Counted from the stretch's first letter, positions 28,979 through 37,049 are shown. The stretch: DNA of 64,000 nucleotides from MFD04580-c1 sp963702995 (GCA_963702995.1 OY969783.1:2852001-2916000), one strand, 5' to 3'. Notes: a model not told the origin generated them from the sequence alone. A program made the numbers and translations.

Positions 28979-30592
28979 TCAATGCTCTTCCTTCGGATCG
29001 ACAAAATCTTGATTGAAACCGTTTGGCCAAACGTCCCATGTTACTGCCGATTTTTCGTAGTCGGCGGCGTTCCAATTCACGCTAAACTGAAAACTATAGG
29101 TCGCAGATAAGCCTGCAATCGTCTTACCGGCACCGTCTTCGACCCGAACCTTCCATACCATCTTCCTTGATAGGAACGTGGGAATGCTGTCCGAAGTAGC
29201 GCTCCACGTCGGGTTGTCTATATTCCAGTTTGGTCCCCAAGCGTACCCGGAATTGAGATTGTGGCCCAGTCGATAAGGTGTGTTATCGTATCCCCAATCA
29301 TTAGGAATTTCCTTAGTCGTCGGCGGCTTATCAGAAAATGTCTTTGTGTCGGTCACGCTCGCGCTCATCCGGTATCCACTAGTGTCCTGCTTTGCGTCAC
29401 TGACCAGACGCGTCAACGTCATCAAACTCAAATACCATTGGTACTCAAACCCCTTGCTCCCTATGGTTTGAGCTGCTCCTGGAAGCGGGATACCGAGCTC
29501 CTTATACGGAATATCTGTTTTGCCAATTGAATGCTTGAAGAATGCACCTTTTCCAAGGTGGCGAACAACGATGTGCAGCTTTGAAATATCACAAACCGGA
29601 TTTCCACTTCCGGGAACGATTCCGCTGTCCTTCGCTTGATCCCCGAGGCGACTGATTTCCGGCCAGTCGAGCGACGGAATAGCGTTCGCTAAATCCCACC
29701 ATGCTGAGCCTGTCGGGCGTGTCGCTGGAGCGGAAGTTGTCGTCGGACTCAATCCTGATTGATCGTCCATTGCAACCGGGTTCGAGGCCTCCGTCGCGTA
29801 GGAGCCCACGTTGCGGAAAAACATCGTGGCCGGATCGCGTTCGATCCAACGGCCTTGCGATGGAGCGTAATCGCGGTTCCTGAAATAATCCAAACCCGTC
29901 GCCGCCTCCAGCCGTCCACCCTGGTGGAGGTAGACCCAACCCAGATCGGTCCCGCCGGGCGCCCAGGAATTTGCGTCGAGCTGTGTCGCCTTCCCATACG
30001 GGTCATAGACCCAGCGGTCGACAACGGCCCCGGTCGAGTCCGTCACCGCCGTGACGTTGTAGTTCGCATCCTGCTGGGCATAGAGCCGCTTGTCCAATGC
30101 GGTACCGCTCGACGCCGGGGTGTGGGTGTCGCGTTCGACGAGCGAATCGACGTACCCGAGACCCCAGACGTATTGCGCGGTCGGCGTGCCGCCCTGGCGC
30201 TCTTCCAGCACCTGCCATTGGTTGGAGAGATAGAGGTCGGTCGTCGTGCCGTTGGCCGATTCGGTGATGCGGTGGCCGGCGGCGTCGTAGGTGTAGGCCG
30301 CGATCGGCGCGGCGGCCGCGTTGGTGGCGGAGACGATGTGGTTCCAGGCGTCGTAGGTGTAGTGCTGGCCCGTCTCGTCGGTGAGGGTGTTGCCGTTGGC
30401 GTCGTAGGCGAGGGTGCTGCCGCCGACGGCGTGGATCTGGTTCTGGCTGTTGTTCGCCCGAGTCGTCGTCGTGCCGTCGGTGGTGCTGCTGGACCAGTTC
30501 CCCAAAGCGTCGAGGCTCCAGCTCTGGCTGTGGCCCGCCAGCGCGGCGGGGAATGACACCAAGTCCGGAAGGCCCGCCGCTAACGGAATCAT
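28979..30592 (-). CDS. RHS/YD-repeat protein C-terminal module 2 with a different variable tip
   Basis: An orphan RHS end. From the Met at 30592 (MIPLAAGLPDLVSFPAALAG) it has about 220 residues of YD-repeat core, nearly identical to module 1 (YDANGNTLTDETGQHYTYD, WVYLHQGGRLEAATGLDYFR), and the closing NRDYAPSQGRWIERDPATMF. About 240 residues of unrelated tip follow (SPTTTSAPATRPTGSAWWDL, LHIVVRHLGKGAFFKHSIGK, IPNDWGYDNTPYRLGHNL, ending QDFVDPKEEH). The tip is Trp/Tyr-rich and matches no family I recognise. The core's 5' part is missing. It abuts the queD promoter region on the opposite strand, so it probably lacks its own promoter. Confidence 0.75.
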   Translation of the reverse strand: MIPLAAGLPDLVSFPAALAGHSQSWSLDALGNWSSSTTDGTTTTRANNSQNQIHAVGGSTLAYDANGNTLTDETGQHYTYDAWNHIVSATNAAAAPIAAYTYDAAGHRITESANGTTTDLYLSNQWQVLEERQGGTPTAQYVWGLGYVDSLVERDTHTPASSGTALDKRLYAQQDANYNVTAVTDSTGAVVDRWVYDPYGKATQLDANSWAPGGTDLGWVYLHQGGRLEAATGLDYFRNRDYAPSQGRWIERDPATMFFRNVGSYATEASNPVAMDDQSGLSPTTTSAPATRPTGSAWWDLANAIPSLDWPEISRLGDQAKDSGIVPGSGNPVCDISKLHIVVRHLGKGAFFKHSIGKTDIPYKELGIPLPGAAQTIGSKGFEYQWYLSLMTLTRLVSDAKQDTSGYRMSASVTDTKTFSDKPPTTKEIPNDWGYDNTPYRLGHNLNSGYAWGPNWNIDNPTWSATSDSIPTFLSRKMVWKVRVEDGAGKTIAGLSATYSFQFSVNWNAADYEKSAVTWDVWPNGFNQDFVDPKEEH

Positions 30593-30671
30593 CGGCCGCG
30601 TCAGCACATTGGCATTGCCGACCGCCCCGCTTCCTTCGCCTTCTCTCGCGTCGTACAATCGCCTCCCCCCT

Positions 30672-31031
30672 ATGCGAGTTCGGCTTTCAAAGACATTTCG
30701 GTTCGAGGCCGCCCACGACCTCCCCACGTTCCCGGCCGATCATAAATGCCGGCGGCTGCACGGGCACTCGTTCCGGTTTGATGTGATCGTCGAAGGCGAA
30801 GTGGACCCGGAAAAGGGGTATCTGATCGACTACGGCGACATCAAACGGGCGGCCGACCCGCTGGTGCGGCGGCTCGACCACTATTACCTCAACGAGGTTG
30901 ACGGCCTCGCGAACCCGACCAGCGAGAATCTTGCCAAGTGGCTCTTCGACCGGCTTAAGCCAACTCTGCCACTACTTTCGAGCATCGTGGTCCATGAAAC
31001 CTGCACATCTGTTTGTGAATACATCGGTTAA
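30672..31031 (+). CDS. queD: 6-carboxytetrahydropterin synthase (QueD/PTPS family)
   Basis: A 119-residue PTPS-fold enzyme that makes 6-carboxy-5,6,7,8-tetrahydropterin in queuosine biosynthesis. Motifs: FRFEAAHDLP (zinc His), KCRRLHGHSFRF (catalytic Cys and zinc His pair), GYLIDYGDIK, LDHYYLNE, PTSENLAKWL and VVHETCTSVCEYI (substrate-binding Glu). Length and all key residues fit. I start at the ATG at 30672 because the family begins with this strand. Other queuosine genes are not nearby. Confidence 0.92.
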   Translation: MRVRLSKTFRFEAAHDLPTFPADHKCRRLHGHSFRFDVIVEGEVDPEKGYLIDYGDIKRAADPLVRRLDHYYLNEVDGLANPTSENLAKWLFDRLKPTLPLLSSIVVHETCTSVCEYIG

Positions 31032-31106
31032 CGACATCCGCGGTGTTACGCTCTTCTTTGTTTCACGTTTGAATTCTGTCAAATTCCGTCACCTGGATGA
31101 TTTCTC

Positions 31107-31135
31107 TTGAAACGTTCTGGAAGATTCTGCATACT
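31107..31135 (+). promoter_or_regulatory. Predicted promoter of the BMC operon
   Basis: TTGAAA (31107-31112), a 17-base spacer and CATACT (31130-31135) form a good sigma-70-like pair ahead of the first BMC gene. The upstream 90 bases are unusually AT-rich for this genome. A GGAGG at 31152-31156 sits five bases from the pduL ATG. Confidence 0.5.
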
Positions 31136-31142
31136 TATGCAC
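31129..31142. promoter_or_regulatory. Palindromic operator candidate over the -10 of the BMC promoter
   Basis: TGCATACTTATGCA is a perfect 6-bp inverted repeat with a two-base centre and overlaps the predicted -10 box. Binding there would block transcription. The DeoR-type regulator at the other end of the cluster is the obvious candidate ligand, by inference only. Confidence 0.4.
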
Positions 31143-31161
31143 AGACTTGGTGGAGGAATGA

Positions 31162-31881
31162 ATGCCCGCGACTGCGACCAACCGGCTTGAGCGATCGGAA
31201 GTGGAGCGGCTTGTCCGTGAGGTGCTGACCCAGCGCCTCAAGGGGCAGGTGAACCCCCCGCCGTCGAATGAGCGACACGCGGCCCAGGGCCGCCAGCCCG
31301 GCGGCCCACCCAACCCGCTGGTCGTCAATGTCTCGGCCCGCCACATGCACGTCACTCAGGCGGACCTGGAGGCCCTTTTCGGCCCCGGCGCCAAGCTCAC
31401 CAAGCTCAAAGACCTCTATCAGCAGGGTGAGTTCGCGTCGGAGCAACTGGTCACGATCATCGGGCCACGGCAGCGGATCATCCCCAATGTGCGCATCCTC
31501 GGGCCGCTGCGAAATTACACGCAGGTCGAGCTCTCCTACACCGACGGGATCTACCTGGGCATCGATCTCCCCCTTCGCATCAGCGGCAACCACGACGGGA
31601 CGCCCGGCTGCGTGATTATGGGCCCCAAGGGGGCAATCACGCTGAACCAGGGCGTGATCCGCGCCGAGCGCCACATCCATATGTCAACCGACGACATGGC
31701 GTTCTACGGCGTGAAGGACGGCGACCGGATGAAGCTGCGGATCGAAGGCCCGTGCGGGCTGACGTTCGAGCGGATGGTGGTCCGATACCACCCGAAAGTG
31801 GTCCTTGAAGTCCATATCGATACCGACGAGGGGAACGCCTGCGACCTCGACTCGGCGACCCATCTGGAACTGGTTCGATAA
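31162..31881 (+). CDS. pduL: BMC phosphotransacylase PduL
   Basis: A 239-residue PduL-type phosphate acyltransferase; it exchanges CoA and phosphate on acyl groups (lactyl-CoA to lactyl-phosphate in this pathway) and recycles CoA inside the shell. An N-terminal amphipathic helix (LERSEVERLVREVLTQRL, about 8-25) is a likely encapsulation peptide, joined by a Pro-rich linker. Two zinc-site motifs follow: NVSARHMHVTQADLEALFG and AERHIHMSTDDMAFYGV, plus LRNYTQVELSYTDGIYLGID. First gene of the BMC cluster. Confidence 0.93.
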   Translation: MPATATNRLERSEVERLVREVLTQRLKGQVNPPPSNERHAAQGRQPGGPPNPLVVNVSARHMHVTQADLEALFGPGAKLTKLKDLYQQGEFASEQLVTIIGPRQRIIPNVRILGPLRNYTQVELSYTDGIYLGIDLPLRISGNHDGTPGCVIMGPKGAITLNQGVIRAERHIHMSTDDMAFYGVKDGDRMKLRIEGPCGLTFERMVVRYHPKVVLEVHIDTDEGNACDLDSATHLELVR

Positions 31882-31892
31882 GTCGGCGACGC

Positions 31893-31950
31893 ACGAAACC
31901 CGAAAGACGGAATCCGAAGGAATGACCCGTTCCTTCATTGCATCTGTCGC
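31893..31950. repeat. Dispersed repeat family D, copy 1
   Basis: CACGAAACCCGAAAGACGGA, then ATCCGAAGGAATGACC. Related pieces occur at 39301-39458, 43655-43760 and 54546-54572. All are non-coding. Confidence 0.4.
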
Positions 31951-31993
31951 CCGATCGGGCGACGCGTTCGGAACAGAATAGAAAGGTCTTCCT

Positions 31994-32329
31994 ATGGCTA
32001 GCGAAGCGCTCGGCCTGCTTGAAGTCAAAGGTCTGGTCGCCCTCATGGAGGGGACGGACGCGATGCTGAAGTCGGCCAATGTCGAAATGATCGGCTGGGA
32101 CAAGGCCGGCAGCGGCATGGTCACCGCGTTCGTCAAGGGTGACGTGGCGGCCGTAAAGGCCGCGGTGGACGCCGGCGCCGAAGCCGCCGGCCGCATCGGC
32201 ACCGTCATCAGCGTGCATGTCATCGCCCGCCCGCATGACGAGCTGGTCGGCATGTACCCCAAGGCGAAGAAGCCGGCGACCGCCGCCGCCCCCATCGGCG
32301 GCCGGTTGGCCGAGCCCGCGAAAAAGTAA
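31994..32329 (+). CDS. BMC-H shell protein 1
   Basis: A 111-residue hexamer-forming microcompartment shell protein. The BMC domain spans residues 4-90: ALGLLEVKGLVALMEGTDAM, the pore-loop KAGSG (37-41), FVKGDVAAVKAAVDAGAEAA and VISVHVIARPHDEL. A short Ala/Pro/Lys tail follows. Preceded by AGAAAGG. It belongs to the paired BMC-H genes that open planctomycete microcompartment clusters. Confidence 0.95.
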   Translation: MASEALGLLEVKGLVALMEGTDAMLKSANVEMIGWDKAGSGMVTAFVKGDVAAVKAAVDAGAEAAGRIGTVISVHVIARPHDELVGMYPKAKKPATAAAPIGGRLAEPAKK

Positions 32330-32502
32330 CCGCGTCAGCCGGGAGGCCGATCCGACGCCGCGAACACCGTCGTCGTTTGTCGGCACCTCGCATGGCCCCG
32401 GAAGCGCGCTACTCGCGCGGCGTCGCGAGCCGGCATCAATGATCCCCGAACCACCGCGAACGGCCGCCAGAGGCGGACCCCCCGCTGTGACAGGAGCGAA
32501 AC

Positions 32503-32820
32503 ATGGCAGACGGAAATGGCAACGGATCGTACGGTCAGGCCCTGGGCATGATCGAAACCAAGGGATGGGTCGCACTCGTCGAGGCGACCGACGCGATGAC
32601 CAAGGCCGCCAACGTCGAGATCGTCAAGACGATCCAGATCGGCGGGGCCTTCGTGACGACAATCGTCCGCGGCGACGTCGGCAGCGTGAAGGCGGCCGTT
32701 GAAGCCGGAGCCGAAGCGGCCGGGCGCGTCGGCGAAGTGGTCGGGAGCCACGTCATCGCTCGCCCCCACCCCGAACTGCTCGCCGGCTATGGCGCGGGCG
32801 GCGGCGGGTCGTCGCTCTAA
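32503..32820 (+). CDS. BMC-H shell protein 2
   Basis: A 105-residue BMC-H protein with a Gly/Asn-rich start (MADGNGNGSYGQ), then ALGMIETKGWVALVEATDAM, GDVGSVKAAVEAGAEAAGRV and GSHVIARPHPELLAGY. Its pore loop reads QIGGAF (45-50) instead of the K-(A/V)-GSG of the other two BMC-H proteins here. The hexamer pore should therefore differ in size or chemistry. GGAG lies seven bases before the ATG. Confidence 0.95.
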   Translation: MADGNGNGSYGQALGMIETKGWVALVEATDAMTKAANVEIVKTIQIGGAFVTTIVRGDVGSVKAAVEAGAEAAGRVGEVVGSHVIARPHPELLAGYGAGGGGSSL

Positions 32821-32858
32821 ATCGCGACGCCTATCCGCTCCCGCCGCCTGGCGTCACG

Positions 32859-33047
32859 TTGCGGCATCGGGAGGCGAATGGAGCCCCTGCGCGATCTGCG
32901 CGAGATCGCTCTCGCGGCGGCAATCGCCCCGTTCGGCGCATGCGGCCTCGGATCGGCGACACCGGCCGCCAGATGCCTGAGCGGATGCGGAACAAAGTCC
33001 GGATGGCGCGGCGGATGTTCGACGCGGCGAAAGTGAAGCACGAATAG
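32859..33047 (+). CDS. Possible small basic protein between BMC-H and acetate kinase genes
   Basis: A 62-codon open frame ending in a coherent basic helix (MRNKVRMARRMFDAAKVKHE), eight bases before the acetate kinase ATG. The front half is Arg/Gly-rich and not protein-like. It could be a real short gene starting at one of the internal Mets (for example MPERMRNKV), or chance. No homologue recognised. Confidence 0.25.
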   Translation: MRHREANGAPARSARDRSRGGNRPVRRMRPRIGDTGRQMPERMRNKVRMARRMFDAAKVKHE

Positions 33048-33054
33048 GCCACCG

Positions 33055-34176
33055 ATGCTCGTTCTCGTAGCCAACCTCGGGTCCACCAGCTTTAAGTACA
33101 AGCTGCTCGACATGAACGCGGGCGGTGCCGAACTGGCGCGCGGCGGGTACGAGCGAATTGGCCAGGCCGGGTCTGATTTCGCCACCCATGGCGACGTGAT
33201 CGACGTGATCCTGAAGGATCTCTCGGCCAAGGATCAGCGTCCGGACGCGATCGGCTTCAAGGCCGTCCATGGCGGGCCGATCTCCGGGGCTGTCCGCGTG
33301 ACGGACGACGTCATCGCCACGATGGAGCAATTCGCCGACGTCGCCCCCGCGCATAACCCGCCGTACATCGCGGCGATGCGGGCCTTCCGGGAAAAGCTGC
33401 CGGGGACGCCGCAGGTGGCCGCGTTTGAGACGGCCTTCCACCAGACCATCCCCCTCTCCCGCCAGGTGTACGCGATCCCGTGGGAGTGGACCGAGAAGCT
33501 GGGCGTTCGCCGTTACGGCTTCCACGGGGCAAGCCATCGCTACATTGCGACGCGGGTGCCGGAACTGGTCGGCGAAGAAAAATCGCGCCGGATCATCTCC
33601 TGCCACCTGGGCGGCTCCTGCTCGGTCTGCGCGATCGAAGACGGCAAGAGCGTCGCCAACAGCTTCGGCATGACGGCGCAGACAGGCGTCTTCCATAACA
33701 ATCGCGTCGGCGACTTCGACACCTTCGCCCTGCTGAAGCTGACCAAGCAGGGGCATTCACTCGAAGAGATCTTCAAGAAGCTCGGCAAGGAAGGCGGTCT
33801 GCTGGCGCTGAGCGGCGTATCGCCCGACATGCGCGACGTCGAGAAGGCGGCGGCCGCCGGCAACGAACGGGCGCGGCTGGCGATCGACGCGTTCGTCGAG
33901 TCCGTCCGGTCGTTCATCGGCCAGTACCTGGTCGTGCTGGGCGGCGCGGATGTGATCGCCTTCACCGGCGGCATCGGCGAGAACGGCGCCGACATTCGGG
34001 CGGCCGTCTGCCGAAACATGGAATGGGCCGGCATCCGTCTCGACCCGGAAAAGAACAAACAGCGCGGCCACGAAACCCGCATCAGCGTCGAATCGGCCGG
34101 AACGGCCGTATGGATCGTGCCGACGAACGAAGAGCTCATCGTCGCGCGGCTAACCCAGGCGGCGCTGACCGCATAG
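33055..34176 (+). CDS. Acetate/propionate kinase family enzyme of the BMC
   Basis: A 373-residue ASKHA-fold acyl-phosphate kinase that makes ATP and the acid (lactate in the expected pathway). It has LVANLGSTSFKYKLLD at the N-terminus, KAVHGGPISG, YGFHGASHRY, HLGGSCSVCAIEDGKSV, ITFTGGIGENG-like IAFTGGIGENGADIR and a C-terminal VPTNEELIVAR. The segment that in housekeeping AckA reads MTPLEGLMMGTRSGD is MTAQTGVFHNNRVGD here, and the protein is about 25 residues shorter than typical AckA. This marks it as the specialised BMC paralogue. No encapsulation peptide is visible. Confidence 0.88.
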   Translation: MLVLVANLGSTSFKYKLLDMNAGGAELARGGYERIGQAGSDFATHGDVIDVILKDLSAKDQRPDAIGFKAVHGGPISGAVRVTDDVIATMEQFADVAPAHNPPYIAAMRAFREKLPGTPQVAAFETAFHQTIPLSRQVYAIPWEWTEKLGVRRYGFHGASHRYIATRVPELVGEEKSRRIISCHLGGSCSVCAIEDGKSVANSFGMTAQTGVFHNNRVGDFDTFALLKLTKQGHSLEEIFKKLGKEGGLLALSGVSPDMRDVEKAAAAGNERARLAIDAFVESVRSFIGQYLVVLGGADVIAFTGGIGENGADIRAAVCRNMEWAGIRLDPEKNKQRGHETRISVESAGTAVWIVPTNEELIVARLTQAALTA

Positions 34177-34214
34177 GGCACGTGCGGCGCCCCGTGTCGG
34201 GGCGAGCGGAAGGC

Positions 34215-34342
34215 CCGTAGCGCGCGCATGGCGTGCCACGCGGTGCCAGCGACCGGTCGGACACCGCGACGATGCGGACCGAGCGGCATTCGGGCGCCGG
34301 TGATCGGGGACGTGGACGGCGGCACGCGGTGCGTGCCCTACA
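34215..34342. repeat. Dispersed inverted repeat family B, copy 1
   Basis: Left arm CCCGTAGCGCGCGCATGGCG (34215-34234) and right arm GGCACGCGGTGCGTGCCCTA (34321-34340) are inverted copies about 100 bases apart, between the kinase and BMC-H 3. A partial arm (TAGGGCACGTGC) overlaps the kinase stop. Confidence 0.5.
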
Positions 34343-34391
34343 AGGATCGTGGCCCGTCGGGCACGGCGAAACGAATCAACGGAGACTGCAC

Positions 34392-34661
34392 ATGATCAAC
34401 GGTGAAGCCATTGGCCTGATTGAAACGAAGGGGATCGTCGCGGCCGTCGAGGCGCTGGACGCGGCGCTGAAGGCCGCGAACGTCGAGTTCGTGGAGCAGC
34501 ATAAGGTCGGCAGCGGGCTGGTCGCGATCACGGTTAAGGGCGACGTCGCCGCCGTCCGTGCCGCGGTTGATGCCGGCGCCGAAGCGGGCGGCCGCGTGGG
34601 GGAGATCGTCTCCGTCCACGTCATCCCGCGCCCCCACTCCGACGTCGCCAAGATGGGTTGA
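34392..34661 (+). CDS. BMC-H shell protein 3
   Basis: An 89-residue minimal BMC-H: MINGEAIGLIETKGIVAAVE, ANVEFVEQHKVGSGLVAI (pore KVGSG, 38-42), KGDVAAVRAAVDAGAEAGGR and VSVHVIPRPHSDVAKMG. Preceded by GGAGA. A third BMC-H is extra to the two that I remember for the characterised planctomycete cluster. Confidence 0.95.
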   Translation: MINGEAIGLIETKGIVAAVEALDAALKAANVEFVEQHKVGSGLVAITVKGDVAAVRAAVDAGAEAGGRVGEIVSVHVIPRPHSDVAKMG

Positions 34662-34734
34662 GCGGACGCGGGATATCGGCGCCATCCGCCGTCCATCCTT
34701 CGCCTTCATCCTTCATCCTTTCCCCCAGGACGCC

Positions 34735-35058
34735 ATGTTCCTTGCCCGAGTCACCGGACACGTGGTCGCGACCGCGAAGGACAAGACGCTGAACGGCCAG
34801 AAGCTGTTCGTCGTCGAGCCTTTGAACGTGAAGTACGACGAGGCGACCCAGCAGCCGGCGTCGCTGGGGAACACCGGGCGAGCGATTGTCGTGCTTGACG
34901 CCGTCGGCGCCGGGGAAGGGCAATTGGTCCTGGTCGTGCAAGGCTCCAGCGCCCGCATGACCGAGCAGACGAAGAACCTGCCGGCCGACGCTGTCATCGT
35001 CGGGATCGTGGATTCGGCGCAGTTCGGCGGCAAGACGTTCTACCCGGCCGGCCGTTAG
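34735..35058 (+). CDS. BMC-P (EutN/CcmL) vertex protein 1
   Basis: A 107-residue pentamer-forming shell vertex protein: MFLARVTGHVVATAKDKTLN, GQKLFVVEPLNVKYDE, AIVVLDAVGAGEGQLVLVVQ and VIVGIVDSAQFGG. The conserved D-(A/S)-(V/L)-G-A-G turn is present. I start at the ATG at 34735; CCCCCAGGA precedes it. Ends 13 bases before the aldehyde dehydrogenase. Confidence 0.95.
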   Translation: MFLARVTGHVVATAKDKTLNGQKLFVVEPLNVKYDEATQQPASLGNTGRAIVVLDAVGAGEGQLVLVVQGSSARMTEQTKNLPADAVIVGIVDSAQFGGKTFYPAGR

Positions 35059-35071
35059 GAACGGCAACATC

Positions 35072-36616
35072 ATGAACCAAGCTCTCGTTCAAGACGTGGT
35101 GGCCGAAGTGATGAAGCGGCTGGGGGACCGGTCGGCGTCGGGCAATGGCGAAGCGCGTCCGATCCCCAACGGGGGTGCGTCGGCCGCCAATGCGCGTCGG
35201 CCCGCCGGCGTGCGCGCGGGTGAGGATGCCGCCGCCAACGAGCCGCAGCGCAAGGCGACCTACGCCCAGCCGCATTCGGTGGCGGCCAAAACGGGTGAAT
35301 ACGGCATTTTCTCATCGGTTGACGAAGCTGTTTCGGTGGCGACCGAGGCGCAGAAGAAGCTCGTCAAGCTCTCAATGGATGAGCGGGACGGGATCGTCAA
35401 GCTGATCAAATCGACGGCCGCCGAGAATGCCCAGGCGTGGGGCAAGATGGAGCTGGAGGAGACGAAGATCGGCCGCCTCGATCACAAGATTGAGAAGCTG
35501 CAGATCCTCGAGTCTCGTCCCCGGGGTGGAATTCCTGAAAACGCAGGCGACCAGCGGTTCCAACGGCGTCTGCCTGGAAGAGTTCGCGCCGTTCGGCGTC
35601 ATCGGGATCATCACGCCGGTCACGCACAGTGTGCCAACGCTGTCGGCGAACGCGGTCAACATGATCGCCAGCGGCAATTCGATCGTCGCCAACCCGCACC
35701 CGAGCGGGACGAACTGCGCCGCCCACGCCGTGCGCGAATACAACAAGGCGATCGCCGCCAAGTTCGGGATCGACGGGCTGATCACCTGCGTCGTCCCCCC
35801 ACGCTGGAGACGGCCGAGCAGATCTTCAACCATCGCGGGATCCCGCTGCTGGTCGTCACGGGCGGGCCGGCCGTCGCCCGGGCGGCGCTGGCGGCGAAGA
35901 AGCGCGCGATCGTCGCCGGGCCGGGCAACCCGCCGGTTGTGGTCGATGAGACGGCGTGCCTGAAGAACGCGGCCGCTTCGATCGTGAAAGGGGCCGCCTA
36001 CGACAACAACCTCCTCTGCATCGGCGAGAAACAGGTCTTCGCGGTCGAAAGCATCTTCGACAAACTGATGGCCCAGATGGAGAAGGCCGGCGGGTTGATC
36101 CTCAACGCCTCGCAGATCGACGCGCTGACCAAGCAGGCGTTCGTCCTGGACAAGAAAGACGGCAAGCTCCACGTGAACAAGGATTTCGTCGGGCGCGACG
36201 CGTCGGCCCTGGCGGCCGCCATCGGGACGCACGTCCCGCCGACCACGCAATTGCTCGTTGGCGAGACCGACAAAGACCACCCGTTCGTCCAGCACGAACA
36301 GATGATGCCGTTCGTGCCGTTCGTCCGGGTGAAGAACGTCGATGAGGCGATCGACCTCGCGATCGAAAGCGAGCATGGCTATCGCCACACGGCGATCATC
36401 CACAGCCGCAACTTGGACACCATCACGCGGTTCGGCCGCCGGGCGAACACGACGCTCTTCGTCGTGAACGGCCCGAGCCCCGCCGGCCTTGGCCTGGGCG
36501 GCCAGGGCTACCTCAGCTACAGCATCGCGACGCCGACGGGCGAAGGGATCACGACGCCGCTGACCTTCACGCGGTATCGCCGAGTGATGATGACCGGCTC
36601 GCTGCGGATGATCTGA
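35072..36616 (+). CDS. CoA-acylating aldehyde dehydrogenase of the BMC (PduP/EutE type), with two compensating frameshifts
   Basis: Oxidises lactaldehyde (or a related aldehyde) to the acyl-CoA with NAD+. The N-terminal 18 residues (MNQALVQDVVAEVMKRLG) form a textbook encapsulation helix followed by a disordered linker. The enzyme runs through GEYGIFSSVDEAVSVATE, LETKIGRLDHKIEKLQI-like text, then shifts frame between about 35517 (CCCCGGGG) and 35798 (CCCCCC). The correct middle reads VEFLKTQATSGSNGVCLEEF, APFGVIGIITPVTHSVPTLS and NPHPSGTNCAAHAVREY. After the second shift: ETAEQIFNHRGIPLLVVTGG and DNNLLCIGEKQV with the catalytic Cys. Two opposite indels restoring the frame inside a conserved gene are almost certainly read errors. 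Confidence 0.9.
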   Translation: MNQALVQDVVAEVMKRLGDRSASGNGEARPIPNGGASAANARRPAGVRAGEDAAANEPQRKATYAQPHSVAAKTGEYGIFSSVDEAVSVATEAQKKLVKLSMDERDGIVKLIKSTAAENAQAWGKMELEETKIGRLDHKIEKLQILESRPRGGIPENAGDQRFQRRLPGRVRAVRRHRDHHAGHAQCANAVGERGQHDRQRQFDRRQPAPERDELRRPRRARIQQGDRRQVRDRRADHLRRPPTLETAEQIFNHRGIPLLVVTGGPAVARAALAAKKRAIVAGPGNPPVVVDETACLKNAAASIVKGAAYDNNLLCIGEKQVFAVESIFDKLMAQMEKAGGLILNASQIDALTKQAFVLDKKDGKLHVNKDFVGRDASALAAAIGTHVPPTTQLLVGETDKDHPFVQHEQMMPFVPFVRVKNVDEAIDLAIESEHGYRHTAIIHSRNLDTITRFGRRANTTLFVVNGPSPAGLGLGGQGYLSYSIATPTGEGITTPLTFTRYRRVMMTGSLRMI

Positions 36617-36630
36617 TCGGAAGGCCGAGA

Positions 36631-36734
36631 CGAGCCGCGGCCGTGAGGGAGCGGTTGGGCCCGATACCCGCGGAACGTCCGTCCCCATCGCGGCGTATCC
36701 CTGGGCGGTCTGCGACGGTTTTCTCACGGCGCGG
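36631..36734. repeat. Dispersed inverted repeat family C, copy 3
   Basis: Left arm CGAGCCGCGGCCGTGAGGGA (36631-36650), right arm GACGGTTTTCTCACGGCGCG (36713-36732). Same family as 5827-6043 and 10931-11045, here inside the BMC operon between the dehydrogenase and the second vertex gene. Confidence 0.5.
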
Positions 36735-36791
36735 GTGGCGAGAAACGGATAGCCGGCACGACGGTGCCCGAAATGGCACCCGAGGGAATTG

Positions 36792-37049
36792 ATGCTTCTA
36801 GGCACCGTCATCGGCCACGCGACCTCGACGATCAAGCATCGGTCGCTCGTCGGATGGCGTCTGGTGGTCGTGCAGGCCCTGGGCGCCACCCGAACGCCCG
36901 ATGGCGACCCGGTGCTTGCCGTGGATAGCCTCGGCTCGGGGCCGGGGAGCCTGGTCGTGCTGAACAGCGACGGAAAGCGCGTGCGCGAGCTGATCGGTGA
37001 CGAGAAGAGCCCGGCCCGATATTTCGTCACGGCGATCGTGGACGATTGA
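36792..37049 (+). CDS. BMC-P (EutN/CcmL) vertex protein 2
   Basis: An 85-residue vertex protein: MLLGTVIGHATSTIKHRSLV, GWRLVVVQALGATRTPDGDP, VLAVDSLGSGPGSLVVLNSD and FVTAIVDD. This is the canonical minimal EutN length. ATG at 36792, with a TTG directly before it; GAGGG precedes. Confidence 0.93.
   Translation: MLLGTVIGHATSTIKHRSLVGWRLVVVQALGATRTPDGDPVLAVDSLGSGPGSLVVLNSDGKRVRELIGDEKSPARYFVTAIVDD

Noticed and set aside
35517..35798. Possible programmed frameshifting in the aldehyde dehydrogenase
   Set aside because: Two opposite shifts in C/G runs 280 bases apart are better explained by read errors; many other genes in the window show the same.
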